Assembly: GCF_017312405.1 (NCBI RefSeq)
Contig: NZ_BLTG01000001.1
Span: 44,360 to 108,359, forward strand
DNA: 64,000 nt
DNA from: Mycobacterium sp. PO1
Lineage (GTDB): Bacteria; Actinomycetota; Actinomycetes; Mycobacteriales; Mycobacteriaceae
Reading direction: 5' to 3'
Shown here: one piece after another, positions 35,932-44,098 of the stretch
Position numbering within the stretch: position 1 is the stretch's first letter
How the letters are laid out: the number at the start of each line of letters is the position of its first letter
Notes under the pieces: generated by a model
What the model saw: the letters and a program-made list of their open reading frames with translations, nothing else
Database searches by the model: none
What the model was told of the DNA's origin: nothing
Position numbers and translations under genes: made by a program

Positions 35932-36588
35932 TCAAACCACCGGAACATCGACGATCGGGCGCTGCACTGCGGCCCCGGGACCGTCGAAATGCCACCATTC
36001 GCCCGAGTACACGGTGAACCCGCCGGCTTCCATCGCCTCACGCAGGCGGACCCGGTTGGCCCGGGCAGCCGGGCTCACGCCGTCGCTGGCGTCGGCATGG
36101 CTGCGCGGCGTGAAGTCGTCGAAACCGGTGCCCATGTCGACCAGACCCGTCGCGTCGGCCAGCGTGACGTCCACCGACCGGCCCGTCTCGTGACTCTTCG
36201 AATAGGGGCCCGGGCGGGCCACCCAGGCGGGATTGGGAACCACCTCGAACATCGTCACCTGGACCGAATGCGGCCGGTAACAGTCCCAGAACACCAGCCG
36301 CTCGCCGCCCCGGCGCACCACCGCCGCGGCCGTGCGGAGTCCGGCGGCCAGCGATTCGTGCACCAGGCAGCGGGCCCCGGCCGGGTACAGCGGCGCCCCG
36401 ACGAAGTTGGCGGAGGTGGCGTAGCGCAGATCGACGACCGCGTCGGGCACGACGCTGCGCACGTCGATGAACCCCACCGCGCGCGCCGCATCCGACACCG
36501 GCGGCACCTGGGCGGCCGACAGGGGCGCGGCCGCCAGCCCGCCAATAACCATGCCGCACAGCACAACGATGCGTCGCCCCAGGTTCAT
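35932..36588 (-). CDS. exported D-Ala-D-Ala dipeptidase (VanX/DdpX family)
   Basis: 218 residues. Signal peptide (1-26) ending near LSAAQ. Zinc-peptidase motifs: SKSHETGRSVDVTL (first two zinc ligands His and Asp, as in SxHxxGxAxD) and GEWWHFD (catalytic Glu, third ligand His). Also FWDCYRPHSVQ, the family Arg-containing motif. It hydrolyses D-Ala-D-Ala dipeptide, probably during cell-wall turnover outside the membrane; vancomycin resistance is not implied because no vanH/vanA genes are nearby. A TAGGCT hexamer six bases before ATG 36588 marks a leaderless start. Divergent from xdhC. Confidence 0.85.
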   Translation of the reverse strand: MNLGRRIVVLCGMVIGGLAAAPLSAAQVPPVSDAARAVGFIDVRSVVPDAVVDLRYATSANFVGAPLYPAGARCLVHESLAAGLRTAAAVVRRGGERLVFWDCYRPHSVQVTMFEVVPNPAWVARPGPYSKSHETGRSVDVTLADATGLVDMGTGFDDFTPRSHADASDGVSPAARANRVRLREAMEAGGFTVYSGEWWHFDGPGAAVQRPIVDVPVV

Positions 36589-36594
36589 GAAGCC

Positions 36595-36610
36595 AGCCTA
36601 GGCATACACT
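36595..36610. promoter_or_regulatory. back-to-back leaderless promoters (dipeptidase / xdhC)
   Basis: On the minus strand TAGGCT (36595-36600) is six bases from ATG 36588. On the plus strand TACACT (36605-36610) is six bases from GTG 36617. The two -10 boxes are four bases apart, so each polymerase would cover the other promoter. Confidence 0.6.
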
Positions 36611-36616
36611 GCGCAG

Positions 36617-37738
36617 GTGCGCGACGTACTCGACGAGCTGCTCGCCGTCTGGCGGGCCGGCGGCACGGCCGGGCTGTCGACCGTCGTGCGCACGATGAAA
36701 TCGGCACCCCGACCGCCGGGAGCGGCGATGGTGGTGTCCCCGGACGGCACCGTCGCCGGCTCGGTGTCCGGCGGCTGTGTCGAGGCGGCGGTGTACGAAC
36801 TCGCCGCCGACGTGGTCGCCAGTGGACGGCCCGAGTTGCAGCGCTACGGCGTCAGCGACGACGACGCGTTCGCAGTCGGGTTGACCTGTGGCGGCACCAT
36901 CGACGTGTTCACCGAAGCGGTGTCGCGGGAGACGTTTCCACACCTTCAGGCCGTCGCCGACGACATCGCCGCACACCGTGCGGTCGCGGTCGCCACGATC
37001 GTCGCCCATCCCGACTCCGCCCGGGTGGGTGCGCGGCTGGTGGTCGGCGCCGATTCGACCCTGGGCACCCTCGGGTCGGCGCGCGCCGACGCCGCAGTCG
37101 CCGACGACGCGCGCGGACTACTGGCCGCCGGCCGGTCGGCGGTCCTGACCTACGGCCCCGACGGCCAGCGCCAGGAGGCCGGCATGGAGGTCTTCGTCGC
37201 CAGCCACGCTCCCCCGCCGAGAATGCTCGTCTTCGGAGCCATCGACTTCGCCGCTGCGCTGGCCCGCCAAGCCGCGTTGCTGGGTTACCGGGTCACCGTC
37301 TGCGACGCCCGGCCGGTGTTCGCCACGGCCGCCCGATTCCCCGCCGCGGAAGAGGTCGTCGTCGACTGGCCCGACCGTTATCTGGCCGAACAGGCGCAAC
37401 AGGGCTCGATCGACGACCGTACCGCGATCTGCGTGCTGACCCACGATCCCAAGTTCGACGTTCCCGTCCTGCAGGTCGCGCTGCGGCTACCCGACGTGGG
37501 CTACATCGGGGTGATGGGATCGCGGCGCACCCACCGGGACCGGCTGCGCCGACTGCGCGAAGCGGGACTGTCCGATGCCGAACTCGCCAGGCTGTCCAGC
37601 CCGATCGGGTTGGACCTCGGGGCGCGGACACCGGAGGAGACCGCGGTGTCGATCGCCGCCGAGATCATCGCCCGGCGCTGGGGCGGCGGTGGCCGACCGC
37701 TCACTGAGCTGGGCGGACGCATCCACCACGACGCCTGA
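36617..37738 (+). CDS. XdhC/CoxI-family molybdenum-hydroxylase maturation factor
   Basis: 373 residues. N-terminal XdhC domain with GAAMVVSPDGTVAGSVSGGCVEAAV (the conserved SGGCVE Cys motif) and LTCGGTIDVFTE; C-terminal Rossmann domain with GAIDFAAALARQAALLGY, DPKFD, and GYIGVMGSRRTHRDR. XdhC proteins bind molybdenum cofactor, add the essential sulfido ligand and insert it into xanthine-dehydrogenase-family enzymes. The coxL-type operon 61 bases downstream is the obvious client. Similar to the Rv0376c position next to Rv0373c-Rv0375c. The leaderless promoter fixes GTG 36617. Confidence 0.87.
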   Translation: MRDVLDELLAVWRAGGTAGLSTVVRTMKSAPRPPGAAMVVSPDGTVAGSVSGGCVEAAVYELAADVVASGRPELQRYGVSDDDAFAVGLTCGGTIDVFTEAVSRETFPHLQAVADDIAAHRAVAVATIVAHPDSARVGARLVVGADSTLGTLGSARADAAVADDARGLLAAGRSAVLTYGPDGQRQEAGMEVFVASHAPPPRMLVFGAIDFAAALARQAALLGYRVTVCDARPVFATAARFPAAEEVVVDWPDRYLAEQAQQGSIDDRTAICVLTHDPKFDVPVLQVALRLPDVGYIGVMGSRRTHRDRLRRLREAGLSDAELARLSSPIGLDLGARTPEETAVSIAAEIIARRWGGGGRPLTELGGRIHHDA

Positions 37739-37746
37739 ACAGCGAT

Positions 37747-37789
37747 GAGACATTCATGGTGGAAATGTCTCTCTCGAATACGATAACGT
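37747..37789 (+). promoter_or_regulatory. inverted repeat and -10 upstream of the Mo-hydroxylase operon
   Basis: GAGACATT (37747-37754) and AATGTCTC (37764-37771) are perfect 8-base arms with a 9-base spacer. TAACGT (37784-37789) fits a -10, with a start about four bases before GTG 37800. The arms cover the -35, as an operator would. Confidence 0.45.
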
Positions 37790-37799
37790 CACTCTCCAA

Positions 37800-40181
37800 G
37801 TGCAGAGGGGAGTGATCGAACTGACCGACACCGCCATCCACACCGACACCGGCACCATCACCGCGCGCTACGCCGGCCGACGGGTCGAGCGCGTCGAGGA
37901 CAGCCGGCTTCTCACCGGTCACGGCTCGTTCGTCGACGACATCAGCCGTCCCGGCATGCTGCACGCCTGCTTCGTCCGCAGCCCGTTCGCCCGCGCCAGA
38001 ATCCGCGGATTCGACGCCTCGGCCGCGCTCGCCCTGCCCGGCGTGCACGCGGTGTTCACCGCCGCCGACCTGAACCCCGACGTCCGGGAGGCGTGGCACG
38101 CGGTGGCCGGCAAGGACATCCCGGACACCCCGCGACCACCGCTGGCCGAGGACGAGGTGCGCTTCGTCGGCGACCCGCTGGCACTGGTGATCGCCGAGAG
38201 CCGCTACCTGGCCGAGGACGCCATCGAGCTCATCGACGTCGACTACGAACCGCTGCCCGCCGTCGCGGATTTCACCCGCGCCGTGGGCGGGTCGGCTGCC
38301 GGGGCGCCCGTCGTGCACGAGGCCTATCCGGACAACGTGGCCGGCGGAATGGGTGGGGCACCGCCGGACGAGGAGACCTTCTCCGGGGCCGCGCACGTCG
38401 CCTCGGCGCACATCTACCAGCAGATCCACGCGCCGGTCCCGATCGAGACCCGCGGGATGGTGGTGGACTGGCAGGCCGCTTCCGGTGATCTGACCGTCTG
38501 GGCGTCCACCCAGACCCCGCACGAGCTGCGTGCCTTCGCCGCGCGCCTGCTGGGTATCCCGGCCCAGCGGGTGCGGGTGATCATGCGCGACACCGGCGGC
38601 GGCTTCGGTCAGAAGGTCGTGCCGATGCGCGAGGACATGTGCGTGCTGCTGGCCGCCCGTCGCGTCTCGGCGCCATTGAAGTGGATCGAGGACCGCCGGG
38701 AGAACCTGATGACGGCCGGTCAGGCGCGCCACGTCGACGGCGACGTACGGATGGCGTTCGACGAGGACGGCACCATCCTGGCCGCCGACATCGACTTCCT
38801 CCAGGACGTCGGCGCCTACCCCACGCCGTATCCCGTTCTCACCACCGCGGCGATCGGGATGTTCTTCCCCGGCCCCTACCGGGTTCCGAAGGCCAGCTTC
38901 AACTACAAGACGGTGTTCTCCAACACCGCGGGCCTGGCGGCCTACCGGGGCCCGTGGCAGTACGAAACCCTCACGCGGGAAATCCTTCTCGACATCGCCG
39001 CCCGCCAGATGGGTCTGGACCCGCTCGAGTTGCGGCGCCGCAACATCCTGCGCGGCGACGAGATGCCCTATTTCAATCCGAACGGCATGCCCTACGACCA
39101 CGTCGCGCCGGCGGACACCCTGGAGCAGGCGGTGAAGATCCTCGACCACGAGGGTTTCCGCGCGATGCAGGCCGAAGCGCTGGCCCAGGGCCGCTACCTC
39201 GGCCTGGGCTACTCGGCCTACATCGAGCCGACCGGCGCCGCCACCGGCCACCTCGCCTCCGAGGGCGCCACCATCCGGATGGAGTCGACGGGCAAGATCA
39301 ACGTCTACGTCAACGGCGGTTCGACGGGCAACAGCATCGAGACGACGGTCGTGCAGTTGACCGCCGACGCGCTCGGTGCCGACATCCACGACGTCGCCAC
39401 CATCCAGGGTGACACCGCCGTCACTCCGTACGGCGCGGGCACCCAGGGCAGTCGCAGCGGACCGATGACCGCCGGGGCGGTGCACGAAGCAGGCACGATC
39501 CTGCGCAGGCAGATCGTCGCGATGGCCGCGTCGAGGCTGGGCGTCGAGGAGTCCGCCGTGGAACTGTCCGGGTCCAGAGCACTTGTCCGCGAGGATCCCG
39601 GCACGTCAGTCAGCTTCGCCGACCTCGCCTACCGGGCCTATTACGAGCCCCAGCAGCTGCCGCCCGGGATGTCGGCGTCGCTGGAGGCGACAGCGCGGTT
39701 CACCTCTCCCCCCACCGCGCCGATCCACTGGGCCAACGCCACCCACGCGTGCACCTGCGAGGTCGACGTCGAGACCGGTCACGTGACGCTGACGCGCTAT
39801 ATCGTCAGCGAGGACGTCGGCCCCATGATCAATCCGAACGTGGTCGAGGGGCAGATCGCCGGCGGCACCGTACAGGGCATCGGCGGTGCGCTGCTGGAGC
39901 AGATGTCCTACGACGCTGACGGCAATCCGCTGTCGTCGACGTTCGTCGACTACCTGCTGCCCACCGCCACCGAGGTTCCGCCGATCGAGTACGGGCACGT
40001 CGAGATTCCCGGCCCGGGTGTCGGTGGCTACAAGGGCTGCGGCGAGGGCGGCGCGATCGGTTCCACACCCGCGGTGATCAACGCGATCAACGATGCGCTG
40101 GCGCCGCTGGGCGCGACGATCACCACCCTCCCGGCCTCCCCGGCAGCCATCGTCGAGGCCATCGAACAAGCGGCGAACTAG
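37800..40181 (+). CDS. molybdopterin-binding large subunit (CoxL-like, not canonical CO dehydrogenase)
   Basis: 793 residues, xanthine-oxidase family. Motifs: GGGFGQKVVPMREDM (molybdopterin contact), YRGPW loop at 381-386 in AYRGPWQYE, QGSRSGPMTAG and the catalytic Glu region GGYKGCGEGGAIGSTPA near the end. True CO dehydrogenases have AYXCSFR (form I) or AYRGAGR (form II) at the active-site loop; AYRGPW is neither, so this enzyme probably oxidises an aldehyde, aromatic or heterocyclic substrate. It would use Mo-cytosine dinucleotide. GTG 37800 is the longest start; GTG 37812 is possible. First gene of a four-gene operon. Confidence 0.87.
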   Translation: MQRGVIELTDTAIHTDTGTITARYAGRRVERVEDSRLLTGHGSFVDDISRPGMLHACFVRSPFARARIRGFDASAALALPGVHAVFTAADLNPDVREAWHAVAGKDIPDTPRPPLAEDEVRFVGDPLALVIAESRYLAEDAIELIDVDYEPLPAVADFTRAVGGSAAGAPVVHEAYPDNVAGGMGGAPPDEETFSGAAHVASAHIYQQIHAPVPIETRGMVVDWQAASGDLTVWASTQTPHELRAFAARLLGIPAQRVRVIMRDTGGGFGQKVVPMREDMCVLLAARRVSAPLKWIEDRRENLMTAGQARHVDGDVRMAFDEDGTILAADIDFLQDVGAYPTPYPVLTTAAIGMFFPGPYRVPKASFNYKTVFSNTAGLAAYRGPWQYETLTREILLDIAARQMGLDPLELRRRNILRGDEMPYFNPNGMPYDHVAPADTLEQAVKILDHEGFRAMQAEALAQGRYLGLGYSAYIEPTGAATGHLASEGATIRMESTGKINVYVNGGSTGNSIETTVVQLTADALGADIHDVATIQGDTAVTPYGAGTQGSRSGPMTAGAVHEAGTILRRQIVAMAASRLGVEESAVELSGSRALVREDPGTSVSFADLAYRAYYEPQQLPPGMSASLEATARFTSPPTAPIHWANATHACTCEVDVETGHVTLTRYIVSEDVGPMINPNVVEGQIAGGTVQGIGGALLEQMSYDADGNPLSSTFVDYLLPTATEVPPIEYGHVEIPGPGVGGYKGCGEGGAIGSTPAVINAINDALAPLGATITTLPASPAAIVEAIEQAAN

Positions 40182-40199
40182 CGCCAGAGCGGAGTGATC

Positions 40200-40898
40200 A
40201 TGGAGTTGGTCAACGAGTTTCGTGTCCCGGTTCCCTCCACGACCGCGTGGACGGTGCTGACCGACGTGAAGCGTGTCGCACCCTGCATCCCGGGCGCGCA
40301 GCTGCTGTCGGTCGATGGTGACGACTTCACCGGGGCGGTGAAGGTCAAGGTCGGCCCGATCACGGTGTCCTACCAGGGCGAGGCCACGTTCACCGAGAAG
40401 GACGAGTCCGCGCAACGGGTGGTCATCAGGGCGAACGGCAAAGAGACCCGGGGCAGCGGCAACGCCGCCGCGCTGGTCACCGCACAGCTGAAGGACGAAG
40501 GTGACGTCACCGGGGTGGTCATCACCACCGACCTGACGATCTCGGGCAAGGCGGCCCAGTTCGGCCGCGGCGTGCTCGCCGACGTCGCCGGCAATCTGAT
40601 CGCGCAGTTCGCCAAGCGGCTGGAAGCCGACCTGCAGGACGGTGTCGCCGCGCCACAGTCGGCGACCACGGCCGCCACCGCGGAGCAGGCCACCGCTGCG
40701 GCCGCACCCAGCTCCGACGACTCGGTCGACCTGGTGAAAGTGGTGGCGCTGCCGATCGCCAAGAGGTACGCGCCCGTCGTCGCTGCGCTGGCCGGCGGCC
40801 TGGCCGCCGGCATCCTGATCGGCCGGCGCCGTCGCAGTCCCCACGTGCCACCCGCGATCGACGAGCTGCTGGCCGCGCTGTCGCGGCTCACCTCATGA
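40200..40898 (+). CDS. CoxG-like SRPBCC protein with membrane anchor
   Basis: 232 residues. N-terminal 150 residues are the CoxG/SRPBCC domain (MELVNEFRVPVPSTTAW, ...GCIPGAQ-like APCIPGAQ, KVGPITVSYQGEATF). An Ala/Thr-rich linker leads to a C-terminal hydrophobic helix VVAALAGGLAAGILIG followed by RRRRS. CoxG proteins tether or couple molybdenum hydroxylases to the membrane quinone pool. ATG 40200 with GGAG five bases upstream; a GTG two codons before is less likely. It is between the L and M subunit genes, and its TGA overlaps the M gene as ATGA. Confidence 0.85.
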   Translation: MELVNEFRVPVPSTTAWTVLTDVKRVAPCIPGAQLLSVDGDDFTGAVKVKVGPITVSYQGEATFTEKDESAQRVVIRANGKETRGSGNAAALVTAQLKDEGDVTGVVITTDLTISGKAAQFGRGVLADVAGNLIAQFAKRLEADLQDGVAAPQSATTAATAEQATAAAAPSSDDSVDLVKVVALPIAKRYAPVVAALAGGLAAGILIGRRRRSPHVPPAIDELLAALSRLTS

Positions 40899-41782
40899 AG
40901 GCCGCCCCGTTCGCCTACCACCGGCCCGAGTCGGTGAAGGAGGCCGCCGACATGCTCGCCGAATTCGGTGACGACGCCAAGGTGTTGGCCGGTGGCCAGA
41001 GCCTGGTACCGATGCTGGCGATGCGGTTGACGCACTTCGACGCTCTCATCGACATCTCCCGTCTCGACGAGCTGTGCGGCATCGATCTCGACGACGGCGC
41101 GGTGCGCGTCGGCGCGACCACCTCGCACGCGCTGGTCGGGATGGACGACGAGGTCGCCGACTCTGTCCCGCTGTTGACGATGGTCACCCCGCACATCGGA
41201 CACTTCCAGATCCGCACCCGCGGCACGCTCGGTGGCGCGATCGCCCACGCCGACCCGGCTGCGGAATATGCCGCAGTGGCGCTGGCGCTCGACGCGGACA
41301 TGGAGGCGCATTCCGCACGCGGCCCCCGGACCATCCCGGCTGCTGAGTTCTTCACCGGCTTGTGGGAGACCTCGCTGGCCTCCGACGAGATCCTCACTGC
41401 GGTCCGGTTCCCGGTGTGGGAGGCACGCAGCGGCTTCGCCGTACATGAATTCGCGCGCCGACACGGCGACTTCGCGATCGCCGGTGCCGTCGCGGCGATC
41501 CAGGTCGACGCTGACGACCGGGTGAGTCGGTGCGGGGTGGGTCTGCTCGGTCTGGGTTCGACGCCACTGCGCGGCACCGTCGCTGAAGACGCTCTCGTCG
41601 GCCGGACGGTGAGCGACCTCGACGGGGACGCCGCGCTCGAGGTCGCCAGGGCGACCATGGCGGCAATCCAGGACATTCCCGCCGATCTGCAGGGGTCCTC
41701 GGCCTACCGGGCCCGAGTCGGCGCGACGATGCTGGCGCGGGCGCTCTGCGAAGCCGTGGCAGAGGCGAACGAGAAAGAGTGA
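40895..41782 (+). CDS. FAD-binding medium subunit (CoxM-like)
   Basis: 295 residues. FAD-binding PCMH fold: AYHRPESVKEAADML, VLAGGQSLVPMLAMRL (the pyrophosphate loop AGGQS), TSHALVGMDDEV, RTRGTLGGAIAHADPAAEY (second FAD loop), and a C-terminal CO-dehydrogenase flavoprotein domain. It relays electrons from the Fe-S subunit to the acceptor through FAD. Start overlaps coxG; end is two bases from the ATG of the small subunit. Part of the L-G-M-S complex. Confidence 0.9.
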   Translation: MKAAPFAYHRPESVKEAADMLAEFGDDAKVLAGGQSLVPMLAMRLTHFDALIDISRLDELCGIDLDDGAVRVGATTSHALVGMDDEVADSVPLLTMVTPHIGHFQIRTRGTLGGAIAHADPAAEYAAVALALDADMEAHSARGPRTIPAAEFFTGLWETSLASDEILTAVRFPVWEARSGFAVHEFARRHGDFAIAGAVAAIQVDADDRVSRCGVGLLGLGSTPLRGTVAEDALVGRTVSDLDGDAALEVARATMAAIQDIPADLQGSSAYRARVGATMLARALCEAVAEANEKE

Positions 41783-41784
41783 CG

Positions 41785-42279
41785 ATGTACGAGACACCGG
41801 TCGAAATCGCCGTCAACGGCAAGCGGGTTCGCCATATCGTGGAACCGAGGCTGACACTGGCGGACTTCCTGCGCGAGAAGTGCGGTCTGACAGGAACCCA
41901 CCTGGGCTGTGAACACGGCGCCTGCGGCGCCTGCACCGTGCTGCTCGACGGCCAGGCGGTGCGGGCATGCCTGATCTTCGCGGTACAGGCCGAGGGGCAG
42001 GACGTCACCACCGTCGAAGGGATCGCCGACGAATCCGGCGAGCTGTCGCCCGTGCAGTCCGCGCTGCGTGAATGCCACGGACTTCAATGCGGCTTCTGCA
42101 CACCCGGATTCGTCACCAGTATCACCGCACTGCTGCGCGACAATCCGTCTCCCACCGACGAGGAGATCCGCGAGGGCCTGTCCGGGAACTTCTGCCGGTG
42201 CACCGGCTATCAGGGCATCGTCAATGCGGTTCGCCGTGCCTCTGAGATGACGGCAACGAACATGGCGGTGCGGAGCTGA
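41785..42279 (+). CDS. [2Fe-2S] small subunit (CoxS-like)
   Basis: 164 residues. Plant-type cluster ligands C42, C47, C50 and C62; second cluster domain with CGFCTPG and CRCTGYQ near 98-140. It carries electrons from the Mo site to FAD. ATG 41785 was chosen over the GTG two codons upstream because AGAAAGAG is at proper spacing. The last residues (SEMTATNMAVRS) are unremarkable. Last gene of the operon; the 231 bases that follow contain no convincing gene or terminator. Confidence 0.9.
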   Translation: MYETPVEIAVNGKRVRHIVEPRLTLADFLREKCGLTGTHLGCEHGACGACTVLLDGQAVRACLIFAVQAEGQDVTTVEGIADESGELSPVQSALRECHGLQCGFCTPGFVTSITALLRDNPSPTDEEIREGLSGNFCRCTGYQGIVNAVRRASEMTATNMAVRS

Positions 42280-42510
42280 GTGTCGGCGAAGGGCCCGCCT
42301 GACCGGGGATTTCGACGTCGCCGCTGACCCTCCGTCTCCAGCGCGACCCAGCGGTCGCGAAGTGATGCGAGGCAGGGTGTGCGGCGGCGCTTGCGTCGAT
42401 GGAACCCGAGCATGCCCTGGCTGCTCTGGGCGGCGCGGAAGGATCCTGTGAAGAACGATGGCGGTCAGGCTTGCTCAATGGCGCCGGCATTGGCCGAACT
42501 CGATCTGTCA
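42280..42510. other. intergenic region, no feature recognised
   Basis: Between the stops of two convergent units. Both strands show only short Arg-rich frames. No hairpin with a T-run was found. Confidence 0.5.
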
Positions 42511-43302
42511 TCACACGACAGCGCGGTGGCCCAGCCAGGCCAGCGCGACGTCGGCGACGTCGCGCCAGCCGTGATCGATGGTCAACGAATGGCCGCGCCC
42601 GTCGAACTCGTGGAAATCTGTGATGCCAAATGTCTTTCGATATCGGCGGTACGCACCTTTCGCCGTGGCCAGCGGCACGGTGTGGTCCGCAGTCCCGCCG
42701 GTGATGAGCAGTGGGCCGCGCTCGGTGTCGGTCACGTCGACCTTGGCGGGTGACTTCGGCGCGAAGTTCGCGACGCCGATCTCGAAGAGCGGCTTGCACG
42801 GAGAGGGGATACTCCACTGCTCCCACAGCGTGTCCGATTCCTGCGGGGACAGGGCATTGCCGAAGCCGTAACGCCATTGTGATCGCGTCAGGGCCTTGGC
42901 CTTTCCACTGTTGGCCGGGTTGCGCAGTACCGGGAACGCGGAGCGCAGCTGCGCAATGGGCAATGCTCGCACGCCCTTGATCGGGGCCGGATTGATCGCG
43001 ACGGCGGCAGACGCCAGACGCTGACCGAGTAGCTTCTGGGCGATCAGGCCCCCGAACGAATGGCCGATGACCACTGCTGGCCGGTCCAGCTCGCCCAGAA
43101 TGTCCGCGAAATGATTGGTCACCTCGGCAAGGCCGAACCCGGCCTGTGCTTGCCCGTTCTCCCGGGAAGCGGCCGGTGTTGGGTCTTCCCCGGGCCAAGG
43201 CGGTGCAATCGCGCGAATTCCCTGGGCCGCGAACTGGTCGATCCACGGTTGCCAGGCGGAGTGGGCGACCCACAGTCCGTGGATGAAGACGACATCGGTC
43301 AT
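42511..43302 (-). CDS. alpha/beta hydrolase
   Basis: 263 residues. Oxyanion strand VVFIHGLWVAHSAW, Ser nucleophile elbow GHSFGG (about residue 89), acid in GGTADHTVPL, and His in FDGRGHSLT. It resembles the alpha/beta-hydrolase-1 family close to lysophospholipase/esterase types. No signal peptide, so cytoplasmic. ATG 43302 gives a family-like start. A 9-bp direct repeat (TCGAGGTAC twice, 43320-43337) lies immediately upstream. On the same strand as the TetR gene (105 bases between) and probably controlled by it. Confidence 0.82.
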   Translation of the reverse strand: MTDVVFIHGLWVAHSAWQPWIDQFAAQGIRAIAPPWPGEDPTPAASRENGQAQAGFGLAEVTNHFADILGELDRPAVVIGHSFGGLIAQKLLGQRLASAAVAINPAPIKGVRALPIAQLRSAFPVLRNPANSGKAKALTRSQWRYGFGNALSPQESDTLWEQWSIPSPCKPLFEIGVANFAPKSPAKVDVTDTERGPLLITGGTADHTVPLATAKGAYRRYRKTFGITDFHEFDGRGHSLTIDHGWRDVADVALAWLGHRAVV

Positions 43303-43408
43303 GGTCAGCGTCCTGTCTGTCGAGGTACTCGAGGTACCCCGGACGCTATTGGCGCTCTCTTGACCGTCAGTGGACGGCGAGTGCATGGCGCCGCCGACAC
43401 CGAGCGGC

Positions 43409-44047
43409 TCAGTTGCCTCCGAGGGCGATCTGATGCAGTGAGGACGAGAACTGCGCTCGCAGGAATCGCTGCGCACGATCTTGCGACCAGCCCAGCACCG
43501 TGACCGTGAAGTGAAAGCCGTTGTGCGGCCCATAGTGATACAGGGTGAGGTCGGCGAAGTCGTCGTCGGTGAAGTCGTCCGGCAGGACGATGTACCTGCG
43601 AGCCACGCCCGCGATCGCATGCAGCGCGCTGCGGTGGCGCACTGTGGCTTCTGCGAGCGAGCCGGCGGCGCTGCCGTCGTGAGCGGCGGTGGCCAGCACA
43701 AGCTGAACGATGTCGTCATACCGACGCCAGAACTCCAGATACGAGTGGGACAGCACGTCGAGCAGTTCGTCGAGAGTGGTCGTGTCGTTTACTTGATCGA
43801 GGGTGCCCTGCACCAGGTCCGACGTGGTCCACGTATCCATCAACGTGTGCAGCAAGCCCTGTTTTCCACCGCACTGCTGATACACCGTTCCCGGCGAGAC
43901 GCGACTTGCCGCGGCGATCTCATTGACCGTGGTGGCGAGATAGCCCCGGTCGGCAAAGAGCCGACGGGCGGCGTCCACGACGGCCTGACGGGTCTGCTCG
44001 GCATATTCGTCGCGTCGCGTGCGCCGTTGAGGCGCAACGTCGGTCAT
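43409..44047 (-). CDS. TetR-family regulator
   Basis: 212 residues. HTH about 20-66: AVVDAARRLFADRGYLATTVNEIAAASRVSPGTVYQQCGGKQGLL. The usual YxYF is replaced by VYQQCGGK, a modest variant. Ligand domain rich in Asp and His (DDFTDDDFADLTLYHYGPHNGFHF). ATG 44047 with AGGACG upstream. Divergent from the BTAD regulator gene, with a long near-perfect palindrome between; it is the natural candidate to bind it. It may control the hydrolase downstream and the large regulator. Confidence 0.85.
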   Translation of the reverse strand: MTDVAPQRRTRRDEYAEQTRQAVVDAARRLFADRGYLATTVNEIAAASRVSPGTVYQQCGGKQGLLHTLMDTWTTSDLVQGTLDQVNDTTTLDELLDVLSHSYLEFWRRYDDIVQLVLATAAHDGSAAGSLAEATVRHRSALHAIAGVARRYIVLPDDFTDDDFADLTLYHYGPHNGFHFTVTVLGWSQDRAQRFLRAQFSSSLHQIALGGN

Positions 44048-44098
44048 GGACGTCCTGGATCTGTAGTCATCTCGGCCCCGATGGTAGTCCGTGATAGT

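Noticed and set aside
35932..36588. Vancomycin-resistance gene cluster
   Set aside because: Only a VanX-like dipeptidase is present; no vanH, vanA/B ligase or VanRS. Wall-turnover function is more likely.
37701..39485. Minus-strand frame of 594 codons opposite the Mo-hydroxylase large subunit
   Set aside because: Shadow frame; repetitive low-complexity residues, while the plus strand has a complete enzyme.
37800..42279. Aerobic carbon monoxide dehydrogenase (coxLMS)
   Set aside because: The active-site loop is AYRGPW, not AYXCSFR, so CO oxidation is not supported. Kept as a general molybdenum hydroxylase.
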